Origin: Bradyrhizobium valentinum
GTDB taxonomy: Bacteria; Pseudomonadota; Alphaproteobacteria; Rhizobiales; Xanthobacteraceae
Direction of reading: 5' to 3'
Length of the DNA stretch: 64,000 nucleotides
Assembly: GCF_001440405.1 (NCBI RefSeq)
Contig: NZ_LLXX01000141.1
Span: 25,230-89,229, forward strand
Of the stretch, positions 9,501 through 17,963 are shown one piece after another (the first letter of the stretch is position 1; each line of letters begins with the position of its first letter). A program made the position numbers and the translations under genes. A model generated the notes under the pieces. That model ran no database searches, had not been told where the DNA came from, and saw nothing but the letters and a program-made list of their open reading frames with translations.

Positions 9501-9651
9501 CAGCCCGCACTTACGAGCTCGGCCGCAAGGATTCTCCCGCCGTGCTCCGCAAGCCTCCCTCCTCGATAAGGGTCCAGACGTCGACGACTGCGCGGATTAA
9601 GCTGATCGAGGATCCCATCGAAAGCGGTTTCGCTCCTGCGCGCGATTTGTG

Positions 9652-10146
9652 TCAGTTGCCCTTTTCTATCCATAGCAACGTGTCGGCGTTGACGGCTTCA
9701 ACCCGATGATGTGTGGCCAGCAAGACCGCTCGCCCGCGCGTTTCGAACCGAATATTCTCGACCACGAGGGCGGCGGTTGCGCCATCAAGTCCTTCCGTCG
9801 CTTCGTCGAAAACGTCGACATCCGGCGATGCGACAAGCAGACGAGCAATCCCCAATCGCCGCCGCTCCCCGCCCGAGAGACCTGTTCCACCGTCTCCAAG
9901 CTGATGGTGTAATCCCTTCGACAGATTTGCGATTGCCAGATCAAGACCAACCGCCGCCACAGCGATCTGCAGCTTGTCATCGTTTGCGTCGGGCCGGCCA
10001 AGCAGCAGATTGTCGGCGATCGAACCGCGGAACAATTCGGTTCGCTGCAAGAGATAGCCGATGCGACCACCATATGCCGCCATTCCCGGCCGGGCGAGAC
10101 GCTCGCCACCGAGCGCGACAGTCCCGCTATCCGGCGTGAGCACGCC
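9652..10146 (-). pseudogene. C-terminal relic of an ABC exporter ATPase (CydC/CydD-like)
   Basis: About 165 codons of an ABC nucleotide-binding domain. Visible are GVLTPDSGTVALGG (just after where Walker A should be), the Q-loop region GYLLQRTELFRGS, the signature LSGGERRRLGIARLL, Walker B-like VDVFDEATEGLD and H-loop LLATHH. Walker A and the whole membrane domain are missing: upstream sequence in this frame (10147-10275) has no ABC resemblance. The domain cannot bind ATP normally, so this is a 5'-truncated relic. The style, with the domain following a membrane part and LFRGSIADNLLL, is that of cytochrome bd assembly or related exporters. Confidence 0.75.
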
Positions 10147-10308
10147 GGCAGGAATAGAGCCGCGGAGTCCATGAAACCTCCTAGGATACCTTGTCGCGAA
10201 CTGGTTAGATCCGGTCGACCGGCTCATTTTGCGCAATTCCCGACGAGCCGAGTACAAACTGAGGGACAGCAGCAACGCCTTCCCTGTGTGATGCCGACCA
10301 CCACCGCG

Positions 10309-11337
10309 TCACGCTGCAACGCTCCGCGACGGCGGGGCCATAAATTCCGGTCCGACCGGATCGGTGATAGCTTCGCGCAGAATCCGATCGATCTCGGCCT
10401 TGGCCGAATTATCGAGCGACCAGCCGGTCACCTCGTCGACGGGCTGCAACTGATCGGGATGACGCGCCCCCCACAATGCCGTGGTGATGCCCTGATCCAG
10501 CATCCAGCGGACCGCCAAGTGAATAACGCGCTTGCCAAACCGTTGCCGAGCGAGGCGGTCGAGCCTATGCACGGCGGTCTGATATTGCGCGAAGCGAGGC
10601 TTGAGGAACTTCGGATCGGCGCGCCTAAGATCGTCGCCACCGAAAACCGTATTCGCCTGCATTCGTCCGGACAGGAGACCCCGGCACAGCGCTCCATATC
10701 CCAGCATCGCAATACTATTCCTAAGGCAGTAGGGTAGAAGGTCGGCCTCGATGCCACGTTCGAACAAGTTGTACGGCGGTTGCAGCACATGCAGCGGCGC
10801 GACGCGGCGAAAACCTTCCATCTGGCCGACCGAAAAGTTGCTGACGCCGATGGCGCGGATTTTGCCCTGCGCAAGCAGCATATGCATTGCGTCCGCGGTT
10901 TCTTCGATTGCAATCAATGGATCAGGCCAATGGACCTGATAGATATCGATGTAATCGGTTCGAAGCCTGCGCAAGGAATCTTCGACCTCGCGCATGATGC
11001 GGGCGCGGCTGGCGTTGCGAGATACCCTTCCGCCCTCCCATTGAAGTCCAGTCTTGGTGGCAATTAGCACGTGCGAGCGTAACCCGCTTTCGGCGATCGC
11101 CCTGCCAACGATCTCTTCAGAGCGGCCGAATCCGTAGACCGGGGCGGTGTCGACAAGATTGATGCCGTGCTCGAAAGCGGCCTGGATAGTAGCGACAGAT
11201 TCAGCTTCGTCGGTTCCGCCCCACATCCACCCGCCGATGGCCCAGGTGCCAATGGCGACGGGCGACACCTTGAGCGACGTGCCGGGAATTTCGGTAAGCG
11301 GCAGTTTCCTTGCGAGAGCGTCTGCTTGATGAGTCAT
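10309..11337 (-). CDS. Aldo/keto reductase
   Basis: A 342-residue AKR-fold oxidoreductase. The catalytic tetrad is visible as Asp in NLVDTAPVYG, Tyr in VYGFGRSE, Lys in IATKTG and His in YQVHWPD, with IGVSNFSV in the middle strand. It reduces aldehydes or ketones with NADPH in the cytosol. It lies 61 bp downstream of the dehydrogenase at 11399-12424 on the same strand and is probably co-transcribed; the pair would suit carbonyl detoxification. The specific substrate cannot be told. Confidence 0.85.
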   Translation of the reverse strand: MTHQADALARKLPLTEIPGTSLKVSPVAIGTWAIGGWMWGGTDEAESVATIQAAFEHGINLVDTAPVYGFGRSEEIVGRAIAESGLRSHVLIATKTGLQWEGGRVSRNASRARIMREVEDSLRRLRTDYIDIYQVHWPDPLIAIEETADAMHMLLAQGKIRAIGVSNFSVGQMEGFRRVAPLHVLQPPYNLFERGIEADLLPYCLRNSIAMLGYGALCRGLLSGRMQANTVFGGDDLRRADPKFLKPRFAQYQTAVHRLDRLARQRFGKRVIHLAVRWMLDQGITTALWGARHPDQLQPVDEVTGWSLDNSAKAEIDRILREAITDPVGPEFMAPPSRSVAA

Positions 11338-11398
11338 AATCCTGTTCTTTCTTCGAGTGAATACGCCTTCAGGCTGTGGATGGCGGACAAGTCCAACC

Positions 11399-12424
11399 TC
11401 AATCGGCAGCGACCGGTGGTACGGCGTAGAGACCGGCTTCCTCCTCGGCGATGCGCCCCAGGGCGGTCCAGTCGAGGTCGCCGTAACCCCGCGCGATTCC
11501 CGTGATCAAACGGTCTCGAAGCACGCCCACCGATGGCATCGGCGCGCCCGCGTTCTCTGCTTCTGCAAGGGCAAGCCGCACATCCTTGAGCACGAGGGGC
11601 AAGACAAATCCCGGCGCGTAGCTCTGTCGTGCAATCTTGTCGCCGTAAATTTTATGCGCACGCCCGCCGAACATTGTGCTCGTCATGATGTCGATGAAGG
11701 GCTGGGGATCCAGCCCATGCTTCCGGAGTACGGCAACGACTTCTCCGAGCATCTCTAGTGCCGTGGCGCTCATCATATTGCCGAGCAGTTTGATGAGGTT
11801 TGCGTTTCCCGGCTCGTCACCGATTACGAACGTCCTTTGTCCGAGACTGTCGAGGATCGGCTGGCAGCGCTCGACATCGGCCGCGACGCCGGCGGCGACG
11901 ATGAACAGCTGGCGCGCCTTGGCGGCATCCGGATTCCCGAAGACCGGCGCAGCGACATAACCTTGTCCGTTCCGCGCATGCTCGCGCGCCAGCAACGACG
12001 CAGCCGCCGTGCTGATCGTACTCATCGACAGATGGATTGCGCCGGGCATCAGACCCGCGGCCAGACCGTCGAGGCCAACCTCCGTGCGACCGAACACGAC
12101 TTCGCGCACGGCGTCGTCGTCCGGCAACATACTAATGACGACGTCGCAGTGGAGCAGATCGCCAATGTCCGTGGTGGGCCTCAGACCGAGCGCCTCAAGC
12201 TCGCCGACCCGATCCGGGCGGCGGACATAGGCGATCAACTGTCGTCCCTTGGCCGCGAGGTTTGCGGCCATCGCCGCCCCCATGCGGCCGAGGCCGACAA
12301 ACCCAATTTCGCCCAGCGCCGGCGGGCGGGCAGCGGCCAATTTCGAAACGCCTCCGCGTTCGCGGGACGGAACTACGGACGCACCTCCGGAAGCGAGAGG
12401 AGGGCCGGGTTCGTGTTCGGACAT
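11399..12424 (-). CDS. 3-hydroxyisobutyrate dehydrogenase-family NAD(P) oxidoreductase
   Basis: 341 residues from the ATG at 12422-12424, preferred over the longer frame because AGGAG lies 5 bases upstream. After an unusual ~35-residue N-terminal extension the Rossmann motif IGFVGLGRMGAAMAANL appears. The substrate motif region (HLSMSTISTAAASLL) and the catalytic Lys segment NLIKLLGNMMSATALE follow. The family includes tartronate semialdehyde, glyoxylate/succinic semialdehyde and 3-hydroxyisobutyrate enzymes. It is first in a two-gene unit with the aldo/keto reductase, and dyad sites lie about 200 bp upstream, between it and the divergent AraC gene. Confidence 0.82.
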   Translation of the reverse strand: MSEHEPGPPLASGGASVVPSRERGGVSKLAAARPPALGEIGFVGLGRMGAAMAANLAAKGRQLIAYVRRPDRVGELEALGLRPTTDIGDLLHCDVVISMLPDDDAVREVVFGRTEVGLDGLAAGLMPGAIHLSMSTISTAAASLLAREHARNGQGYVAAPVFGNPDAAKARQLFIVAAGVAADVERCQPILDSLGQRTFVIGDEPGNANLIKLLGNMMSATALEMLGEVVAVLRKHGLDPQPFIDIMTSTMFGGRAHKIYGDKIARQSYAPGFVLPLVLKDVRLALAEAENAGAPMPSVGVLRDRLITGIARGYGDLDWTALGRIAEEEAGLYAVPPVAAD

Positions 12425-12625
12425 AGGAACTCCTGACCCGGCGCAGCCGCACCGATTGATGCGCACCTTGCGACGGACACACCGGAGATCTGGTAATGAG
12501 CGGATCTTGCGCTTGTCTCGGCTTGCGGCGCTTTACGCTTTATTGCCCCGGATTTCCCGATTACGGTCGTCCAGCCTGATACGCGCATGGCGGACGTTCC
12601 GCCGGGCTCACAGATGCCGCCTCGC

Positions 12626-12641
12626 ATAAAATCGAATTTAG
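12626..12641. promoter_or_regulatory. Dyad motif copy A (ATAAA-N6-TTTAG)
   Basis: ATAAAATCGAATTTAG, a near-perfect dyad without the TGG extension on either side. It starts 19 bp upstream of copy B, about two helical turns, so two dimers could bind the same face. Confidence 0.55.
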
Positions 12642-12644
12642 AAT

Positions 12645-12663
12645 CTGAACGGCAATTTAATGG
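12645..12663 (+). promoter_or_regulatory. Dyad motif copy B (CTGAA-N6-TTTAA-TGG)
   Basis: CTGAACGGCAATTTAATGG points toward the AraC gene, 180 bp away. Together with copy A it forms one of the two clear tandem arrangements in the window. Confidence 0.6.
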
Positions 12664-12843
12664 TGCCGAGATTCCACCCGCATTAGTTTGGCCTTTGATT
12701 ACAGTTCTCGCAAAGGCAGATAGCGTCTTTGGTCGCGAGCACCAATGATGGTTAGTGACAAATGACCCCACCATCGCTTTCATGCCCTTGTCACAGGGAC
12801 GCTGACCAAAAGGGGAGCCGTTGCACTTGTCAGGAGAACACCA

Positions 12844-13761
12844 ATGAGTGACATCGGCATCAGTATTTCGGGTTATTGTCGTCCGTCTTCTCCATCAATC
12901 GTTGAAATTACGCCACCCGATATCGCTCGCCGGCGACTAGCGAACTGGGGGGCAATACAAGCGGACGCGGTAAAGGTTACCCGACGCGAAACCTTCGAGT
13001 ACCGTTTTCAGGCGCGAAGACATCTGCTGATCGCTTACGAGCGCGCAGAACGACATGATGGTGAGACGCTTATCGAGGGTTTGCCCAAATCGACTTTGCG
13101 CGAGTTCAATGGCAAGCTCAGCTTCGTGCCTGCCGGCCATTGCTTCTACGGATGGCAGATCCCGCGAGTACTCACGCGCGTCACATACTTCTATATTGAT
13201 GTGCAGGATCCGTTGTTTGATCCGGAAACTGGCATCACTTGTCCCCTGATCAGTCCGCGACTGTTCTTCTTCGATCAAGCCGTCTGGAACACGGCGCTCA
13301 AACTCAAGGCCGAGGTCGGGAGTTGCGATCCGGGAAGCCGCCAGTATGCAGAGGCCCTGAGTCTAGTACTGATCCACGAACTCATCCGATTGGAACGAAC
13401 CACTTCCGTTGCGACGAGGCCGATTCGCGGCGGCTTGCCAGTGTGGCAGCAGAAGCGGCTGGTGGAATTCATCGAGGAGCATCTAGCGGAGGACGTTTCG
13501 CTGCTCACTCTCGCAGAACTCGTCGATCTAAGCGTCTATCACTTTGCGCGGGCCTTCAAACAATCCTTCGGCGTGCCGCCGCATCGCTACCATATGGACC
13601 GCCGGATGGATCGCGCCAGGAGCCTGCTGCAGAGGCCGGCGCTCTCGGTGACACAGATCGGAATCCAGATTGGCTTTCGCGAAACGAGCTCATTCACGAG
13701 AGCATTTCGTAAAATCACCGGACTTACGCCGACCGAATATCGGGGTCACCGAGAGGCTTAA
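12844..13761 (+). CDS. AraC-family transcriptional regulator
   Basis: 305 residues. The N-terminal ~190 residues form a variable sensory domain. The C-terminal AraC domain (residues ~200-300) has both helix-turn-helix units: LTLAELVDLSVYHFARAFKQ and VTQIGIQIGFRETSSFTRAF, then the closing GLTPTEYR. It is divergent from the dehydrogenase/AKR pair and may control it. Tandem dyad sites lie in its upstream region, so it is either a member or a candidate controller of the dyad regulon. The inducer is unknown. Confidence 0.88.
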   Translation: MSDIGISISGYCRPSSPSIVEITPPDIARRRLANWGAIQADAVKVTRRETFEYRFQARRHLLIAYERAERHDGETLIEGLPKSTLREFNGKLSFVPAGHCFYGWQIPRVLTRVTYFYIDVQDPLFDPETGITCPLISPRLFFFDQAVWNTALKLKAEVGSCDPGSRQYAEALSLVLIHELIRLERTTSVATRPIRGGLPVWQQKRLVEFIEEHLAEDVSLLTLAELVDLSVYHFARAFKQSFGVPPHRYHMDRRMDRARSLLQRPALSVTQIGIQIGFRETSSFTRAFRKITGLTPTEYRGHREA

Positions 13762-13998
13762 GCTCACAATGCGGGAACCAAACCAAATCTTTGCCGGCAA
13801 GGAAGGCAGCTGCTTCGCCCTTAGCACCCTCCCCGCTATCCTTCTGGATTGACCGTTGCGGCTCATGGATCAAGATGGGCAACTGCCTTTTCCGGTTCTG
13901 AATTGACAATGCCCGCAAGCAGGCACTGGATGGGTAACGGTCGAAGGGTGCCGCATCTCTGGACAGTTAGTAGAGTAGTTGGACGGTAGGAGGGCGCG

Positions 13999-14949
13999 AT
14001 GGCTCGCACTGCTCGGCATACAGCAATAACCGGCTTTCTGCTTCTGCTCGCGACATGTTCGGAAGGGTCGGCGGCCTACGTCGGAGACCGCTTCTTCCCC
14101 TCAACATTGGCGACCACTGTTCCCACCCCGGCGGACTTCTACAATCCCCCATATTTTGTGCGGCTGCCTGACACCGCCACCGCGCCGACCACGCACGAAA
14201 TCGATATTCCCACGACCTACAGCAGACTTGTTACCAGGGACTTGTCGGTGTTCTTCACCGAGACGTTTCGTATCCTGGAGGATTCGAACAGGGGCACACG
14301 CTCGGGCTTCGACAATCTCGTGATCGGCACCCAGTATCAGCTTTATGCCAACCCCGAGCACCAATTCGTTTTTACTGTGGGTGGCACGGCGGCGATCGGC
14401 GGCACCGGAGCGCCCGGGATCGCCTCGTCGTTCTCCACGCTGACGCCGACCGTCTACATCGGCAAGGGCTTCGGCGATCTACCTGATTCGGTGGCGTGGT
14501 TGCGGCCGCTGACGATCAGCGCCACGGCCGCTGTCGCTATGCCGACCGACCCTGTCAGCCTTACCGCGACGGCGCTGCCCTCCGGCGCGACCACGCTCAC
14601 CGAGACGATCAACCCGAAGATCCTGCAGCTGGGCTTGGCGCTCGAGTACAGCCTGGTCACCAACCATTATACCGGCGCCAACCGTACCGGGACCCGCTAC
14701 CCGGAGGGATGGGTTCCGCTGGTTGAATTCACAACGTCGACGCCACTCAACGGGCCAAACGCGGGGAAGACAACCGGCACTGTCAATCCGGGCGTCATCT
14801 GGGTTAGCCGCTATCTCCAGGTCGGGGTAGAGGCAATCATCCCGATGAAAGCCCAATCCGGCCGGGACGTGGGTGTGCGCGCACAGGCTCACCTGTATCT
14901 GCCCGCGATCTTTCCCGATTTTTACGGCAAGCCAATCTTCGGGAAGTAA
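13999..14949 (+). CDS. Secreted/outer-membrane beta-barrel-like protein
   Basis: 316 residues with an N-terminal signal peptide (ITGFLLLLATCSEGSAA). The mature part is rich in alternating hydrophobic and polar strands with many Gly, Thr and aromatic residues, and it ends in beta-rich sequence (VRAQAHLYLPAIFP). This resembles outer-membrane proteins of the MetA/phenol-transport-like kind, but no diagnostic motif is seen. No partner gene is evident: upstream is the AraC gene 237 bp away, downstream a convergent small gene. Confidence 0.6.
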   Translation: MARTARHTAITGFLLLLATCSEGSAAYVGDRFFPSTLATTVPTPADFYNPPYFVRLPDTATAPTTHEIDIPTTYSRLVTRDLSVFFTETFRILEDSNRGTRSGFDNLVIGTQYQLYANPEHQFVFTVGGTAAIGGTGAPGIASSFSTLTPTVYIGKGFGDLPDSVAWLRPLTISATAAVAMPTDPVSLTATALPSGATTLTETINPKILQLGLALEYSLVTNHYTGANRTGTRYPEGWVPLVEFTTSTPLNGPNAGKTTGTVNPGVIWVSRYLQVGVEAIIPMKAQSGRDVGVRAQAHLYLPAIFPDFYGKPIFGK

Positions 14950-14994
14950 GTACGAGCCGCGCACGCGATTCGCTAGATCGGCGAGCCCGTGCCG

Positions 14995-15255
14995 TCAATC
15001 GTTTGACTTCGGTCCGCCATGATAACGGTACGCATCGAGCCCGGTCGACTGTGTTGCATGGCCTAAGACCATACCGCTCCCGTTCCGCCGGGAATCGCCA
15101 TCGGTGTACGGATTGCCCGGTCCCAGATTTTGACAATTGGCGTCAGGGTAGAACTGCGCGCAATAGCCGGGGTCTTCGATAACAGCCTGCGACAGGACAG
15201 GAGTTGCGAAAGCTGCGGCGGCAACAGCGGCGGCGCCGATCAATGCTAACTTCAT
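14995..15255 (-). CDS. Small secreted protein
   Basis: 86 residues with a clear signal peptide (MKLALIGAAAVAAAAFATPV-LSQA). The mature ~63 residues contain two Cys (GYCAQF, NCQNLG), many Asn, Gly and Asp, and the segment NPYTDGDSRRNGSG. No known function. GGAG lies upstream of the ATG on the minus strand. Similar short signal-peptide proteins recur in this window (30298, 39818, 42392, 62499). Confidence 0.65.
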   Translation of the reverse strand: MKLALIGAAAVAAAAFATPVLSQAVIEDPGYCAQFYPDANCQNLGPGNPYTDGDSRRNGSGMVLGHATQSTGLDAYRYHGGPKSND

Positions 15256-15375
15256 CTTGGTCTCCTTTGGAGCGTGTGAGGTGGTGCAAGGCTACATCGG
15301 AGTGCGATTGCAGTTCCGCCAGTAAACTCCATTTGAGGAAGACGCGCGTCGGAGCGGACGTTCGCGCGTTGATCT

Positions 15376-15394
15376 CATTCAAATAATTTAATGG
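15376..15394 (+). promoter_or_regulatory. Dyad motif, degenerate left half, before sulfur cluster
   Basis: CATTC-AAATAA-TTTAATGG keeps the right half and TGG but has a poor left half. It lies 57 bp before the DsrE-like gene. TATCTATCT at 15411-15419 occupies the usual -10 position. Confidence 0.5.
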
Positions 15395-15451
15395 CCCCGA
15401 GTTGGCCCGCTATCTATCTGCCTGAAGAGAACAGGCAGGAGTTAGACGTCC

Positions 15452-16249
15452 GTGAAGGTCATCACTGGAAGAAGAGGCATACTGAAAACATTCGCTTTGA
15501 GCCTGGCTACAGGCGCGGTCAGCCTTGCATCGGCCGCGGCCAAGCCTGTAACAGCGACCATCGAATCCGCGTTGACACCGTCCGCTGCAACACATCTTGA
15601 CGCGTTAAAGAAGCGTCTCGCGCAGGCACCTCGCCGCCGCGACTTCAAGACGGTGCCGATGATCCTGAACAGCCAAGAGCAATGGGATCACGAAGCATTG
15701 ACGGAAGTGCTGTCCTACGGTCCTGCGCCAAGGCAGGCATGGGATAATACTGACATCGCGGGCCCCTGGCTGAACCTGATGCGCAACGCGCTCAATTCGC
15801 AGATATGGTCGTTCAAGCATCCTGACTTCCTCACTGTCTCGGTTACGCATGGTACGGCGAATCTTGCGCTCTATGATCAGGCCACGTGGGACAAGTATCA
15901 GCTTACACAACTCGCTGGCGAGGAATTCCCGACCAATACGTCCATCGTCGAGCGGAAAGCGGCGGCTGCCAATCCGGCGAACTATGAGGATCCGGCGGGC
16001 CCGTTCTCCGGCGGCGATAACTCGATCCCGGCCCTGATGCGGCGCGGCGTTGTCTTCTTGTCTTGCCACAATGCAATTTGGGAACAGGCTGCGGCCCTTA
16101 TCAAAGTCGATATCAATCCCGACAAGCTCTCTCATGCCGCGCTGGCGGCGGAATTGACCAACCATCTGGTGGATGGCGTGGTTCTGATCCCTGGTGCCGC
16201 CGGCACGCTGCCCGAGTTGCAGCAGGTCGGCTTTCACTACGCTAAATAG
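15452..16249 (+). CDS. Exported DsrE-like protein
   Basis: 265 residues. The N-terminal GRRGILKTFALSLATGAVSLASAA is a Tat-like export signal. The C-terminal part (MRRGVVFLSCHNAIWEQAAA, then VLIPGAAGTLPELQQVGFHY) has the shape of the DsrE/DsrF-like fold, including one Cys in the position often used for sulfur binding. It sits 15 bp upstream of the DoxDA gene, so a role in handling reduced sulfur in the periplasm is plausible. The assignment rests on pattern rather than strong motifs; a non-sulfur role is possible. Confidence 0.6.
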   Translation: MKVITGRRGILKTFALSLATGAVSLASAAAKPVTATIESALTPSAATHLDALKKRLAQAPRRRDFKTVPMILNSQEQWDHEALTEVLSYGPAPRQAWDNTDIAGPWLNLMRNALNSQIWSFKHPDFLTVSVTHGTANLALYDQATWDKYQLTQLAGEEFPTNTSIVERKAAAANPANYEDPAGPFSGGDNSIPALMRRGVVFLSCHNAIWEQAAALIKVDINPDKLSHAALAAELTNHLVDGVVLIPGAAGTLPELQQVGFHYAK

Positions 16250-16263
16250 CCCCAGGTTAGGCC

Positions 16264-17409
16264 ATGACATCCTTACTTCGCCGTATTGGTTTCGCATCGG
16301 TTGCCGTCGTCCAGGTCAAAGACGGTACGGCTGCCGCCTCCCATCCAGCCGCTGCCCTGCGCGGCAGGACAGACGCGCTGCGCAGCGCTGCACTCGCTCT
16401 GCTTTCGATCCGCTTCATTCAAGGATTCATTTATTGGGGCGGCGGCTCGCGCCGCTTCATCTACGCGCCCGCCAAACTCGATCCGAACGCCGCGAGTTGG
16501 ATGGCCAACAAACTCCAATCGGCGATGCCGGGCGCCTTGCTCGGAACGGATCAGCTCATTGCCTTTCTGCTACATCATTTCTATCTTCTGTATACCTCAC
16601 TCATCCTGTTCAGCGCAGCCGAGCTGATCACGGGACTGCTCCTGATCACCGGCTTGTTCACCCGGGCCGCGGGTTTGGTCTCAATCGGCCTTTCCGTGAT
16701 GCTGATGCTGATGTTCGGATGGCAGGGTGCAACCTGCATAGACGAATGGACAATGGCGGCCTGCAATTCGGCGATCGGTGCCACCCTGATGCTTGGCGGC
16801 AGCGGCGCCTTCTCGCTCGACAACGCGCTGCTGGCACGCAGGCCTGCGCTCGCCTGCCGGGCGTGGTTTCGGTGGCTGTCTGGAGCCTTACCGCTCCCGA
16901 TGCGAAGGGAGTCTTTCCAGCGAATCGCAGTCGCGGCGTTTGCTGCTACTGTCATTCTCAATGTTGCCACCTACGATTACTTTCGCGGCTCGGTGGTCAC
17001 GGCGTTTCATAGTGGACCGGTTAGTCCGAGCAAGCATCATCTTAGTCTAGCGGACGGTGTCCTGCTCCCGAACGGCGCCGTGCGCTTTCATGCCTATCTC
17101 GATGGCGGCACGCCGGCAGCGCCTTCCAATGTGATGACTGCAGTCTTGAAGTCCAATGATGGCGCCGTGCTTGAGCAATGGGACGGCAGCGCGTTAAATC
17201 ACCTGCCGGCTTCGGCGATCGCCAACGACTTCGCCTACAATCGCTTTGCACCGGGTCCGTTCGGGCTGCGCGCGCAAGTGGGTGCCATGGCGACGATCAC
17301 GCTACCCACTGCGGGCGCCTCGGACATAGGCCGCCTCTCTAACGCCGCGACGTTGCAGCTGCGCACCGTCAACGGCAATACATTCAACGTCGCGATCAGA
17401 ACGGAATAA
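16264..17409 (+). CDS. Thiosulfate:quinone oxidoreductase, DoxD-DoxA fusion
   Basis: 381 residues. The first ~200 are a DoxD-type membrane domain with four hydrophobic segments (ALLSIRFIQGFIYWGGGSRR begins it; FGWQGATCIDEWTMAACN is in a loop). After another membrane segment near residue 225, the C-terminal ~150 residues are an extracytoplasmic DoxA-like domain (LSLADGVLLPNGAVRFHAYL). In archaeal TQO the two are separate subunits; here they are fused. The enzyme couples thiosulfate to tetrathionate oxidation with quinone reduction. It is flanked by DsrE-like and AhpD-like genes in the same direction. Confidence 0.75.
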   Translation: MTSLLRRIGFASVAVVQVKDGTAAASHPAAALRGRTDALRSAALALLSIRFIQGFIYWGGGSRRFIYAPAKLDPNAASWMANKLQSAMPGALLGTDQLIAFLLHHFYLLYTSLILFSAAELITGLLLITGLFTRAAGLVSIGLSVMLMLMFGWQGATCIDEWTMAACNSAIGATLMLGGSGAFSLDNALLARRPALACRAWFRWLSGALPLPMRRESFQRIAVAAFAATVILNVATYDYFRGSVVTAFHSGPVSPSKHHLSLADGVLLPNGAVRFHAYLDGGTPAAPSNVMTAVLKSNDGAVLEQWDGSALNHLPASAIANDFAYNRFAPGPFGLRAQVGAMATITLPTAGASDIGRLSNAATLQLRTVNGNTFNVAIRTE

Positions 17410-17486
17410 GGCGAAGGAAAGTGGGGCATGTCGCCCTCGCACTTTTGGAAGAGCCACTTATCCAAGCCGAAATCAGGAGCAGTCAC

Positions 17487-17837
17487 ATGGCCATGCTTGA
17501 ATGGAACACCTATCGCCAGCAGCTCAAAGTCCGGATTGGCGAAATTGCCAAGCTTAGCCCCGACACGATCAAGGGCCATCAAGCGCTGACCGCCGCTGGC
17601 CAGAACACAAACCTGCTCGGGCCGAAGACCCGTGAACTGATCTCACTCGCGGTCGCCGTTACCGTCCGGTGCGACGGTTGTATCGCCGTGCACGCCGAAG
17701 CTGCGGCGCGTCACGGCGCCGCGCGGGAAGAGATCGCTGAGGCGCTCGGTGTTGCGACCGCCGTCAACGCCGGTGCCGCCCTCGTCTACTCCACCCGCGT
17801 GTTGGACGCCTATGAGCAGGTAACCGCTGCGCCATGA
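17487..17837 (+). CDS. AhpD-like / carboxymuconolactone decarboxylase-family protein
   Basis: 116 residues from ATG 17487, chosen for the AGGAGC ribosome-binding site; a longer frame from 17421 lacks one. The AhpD core motif is present as C62-D-G-C65-x3-H69 (RCDGCIAVHAEAAARHG). Proteins of this kind are thiol-based peroxidase partners or small decarboxylases. Gene order (dyad motif, DsrE-like, DoxDA, this gene) suggests a single transcript and a redox or sulfane-sulfur role. Confidence 0.8.
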   Translation: MAMLEWNTYRQQLKVRIGEIAKLSPDTIKGHQALTAAGQNTNLLGPKTRELISLAVAVTVRCDGCIAVHAEAAARHGAAREEIAEALGVATAVNAGAALVYSTRVLDAYEQVTAAP

Positions 17838-17963
17838 TCCTCCGCGGTCATTGCCCCGTACGCATTCTGGAAGCCGCAAAGCTTCGCGCGCATGCTGCAG
17901 TTTGCTTTGACCGCCGGATGAGCGCCGGAACCGGCCACGTCCGTCGGAGCCAGCTCCCGTTGT

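Larger units (their letters stand above)
12425..12843. other. Divergent intergenic region with two dyad sites
   Basis: A 419 bp gap between the divergent dehydrogenase and AraC genes. The only structure seen is the tandem pair of dyad motifs at 12626-12663. Candidate -10 for the rightward promoter is ATTAGT around 12682-12687. The remaining sequence has no convincing reading frame. Confidence 0.6.

Noticed and set aside
16243-16262. CTAAATAGCC...GGTTAGG as a further dyad copy
   Set aside because: The right half-site does not match TTTAR, and it lies across the stop codon between two closely spaced co-directional genes.
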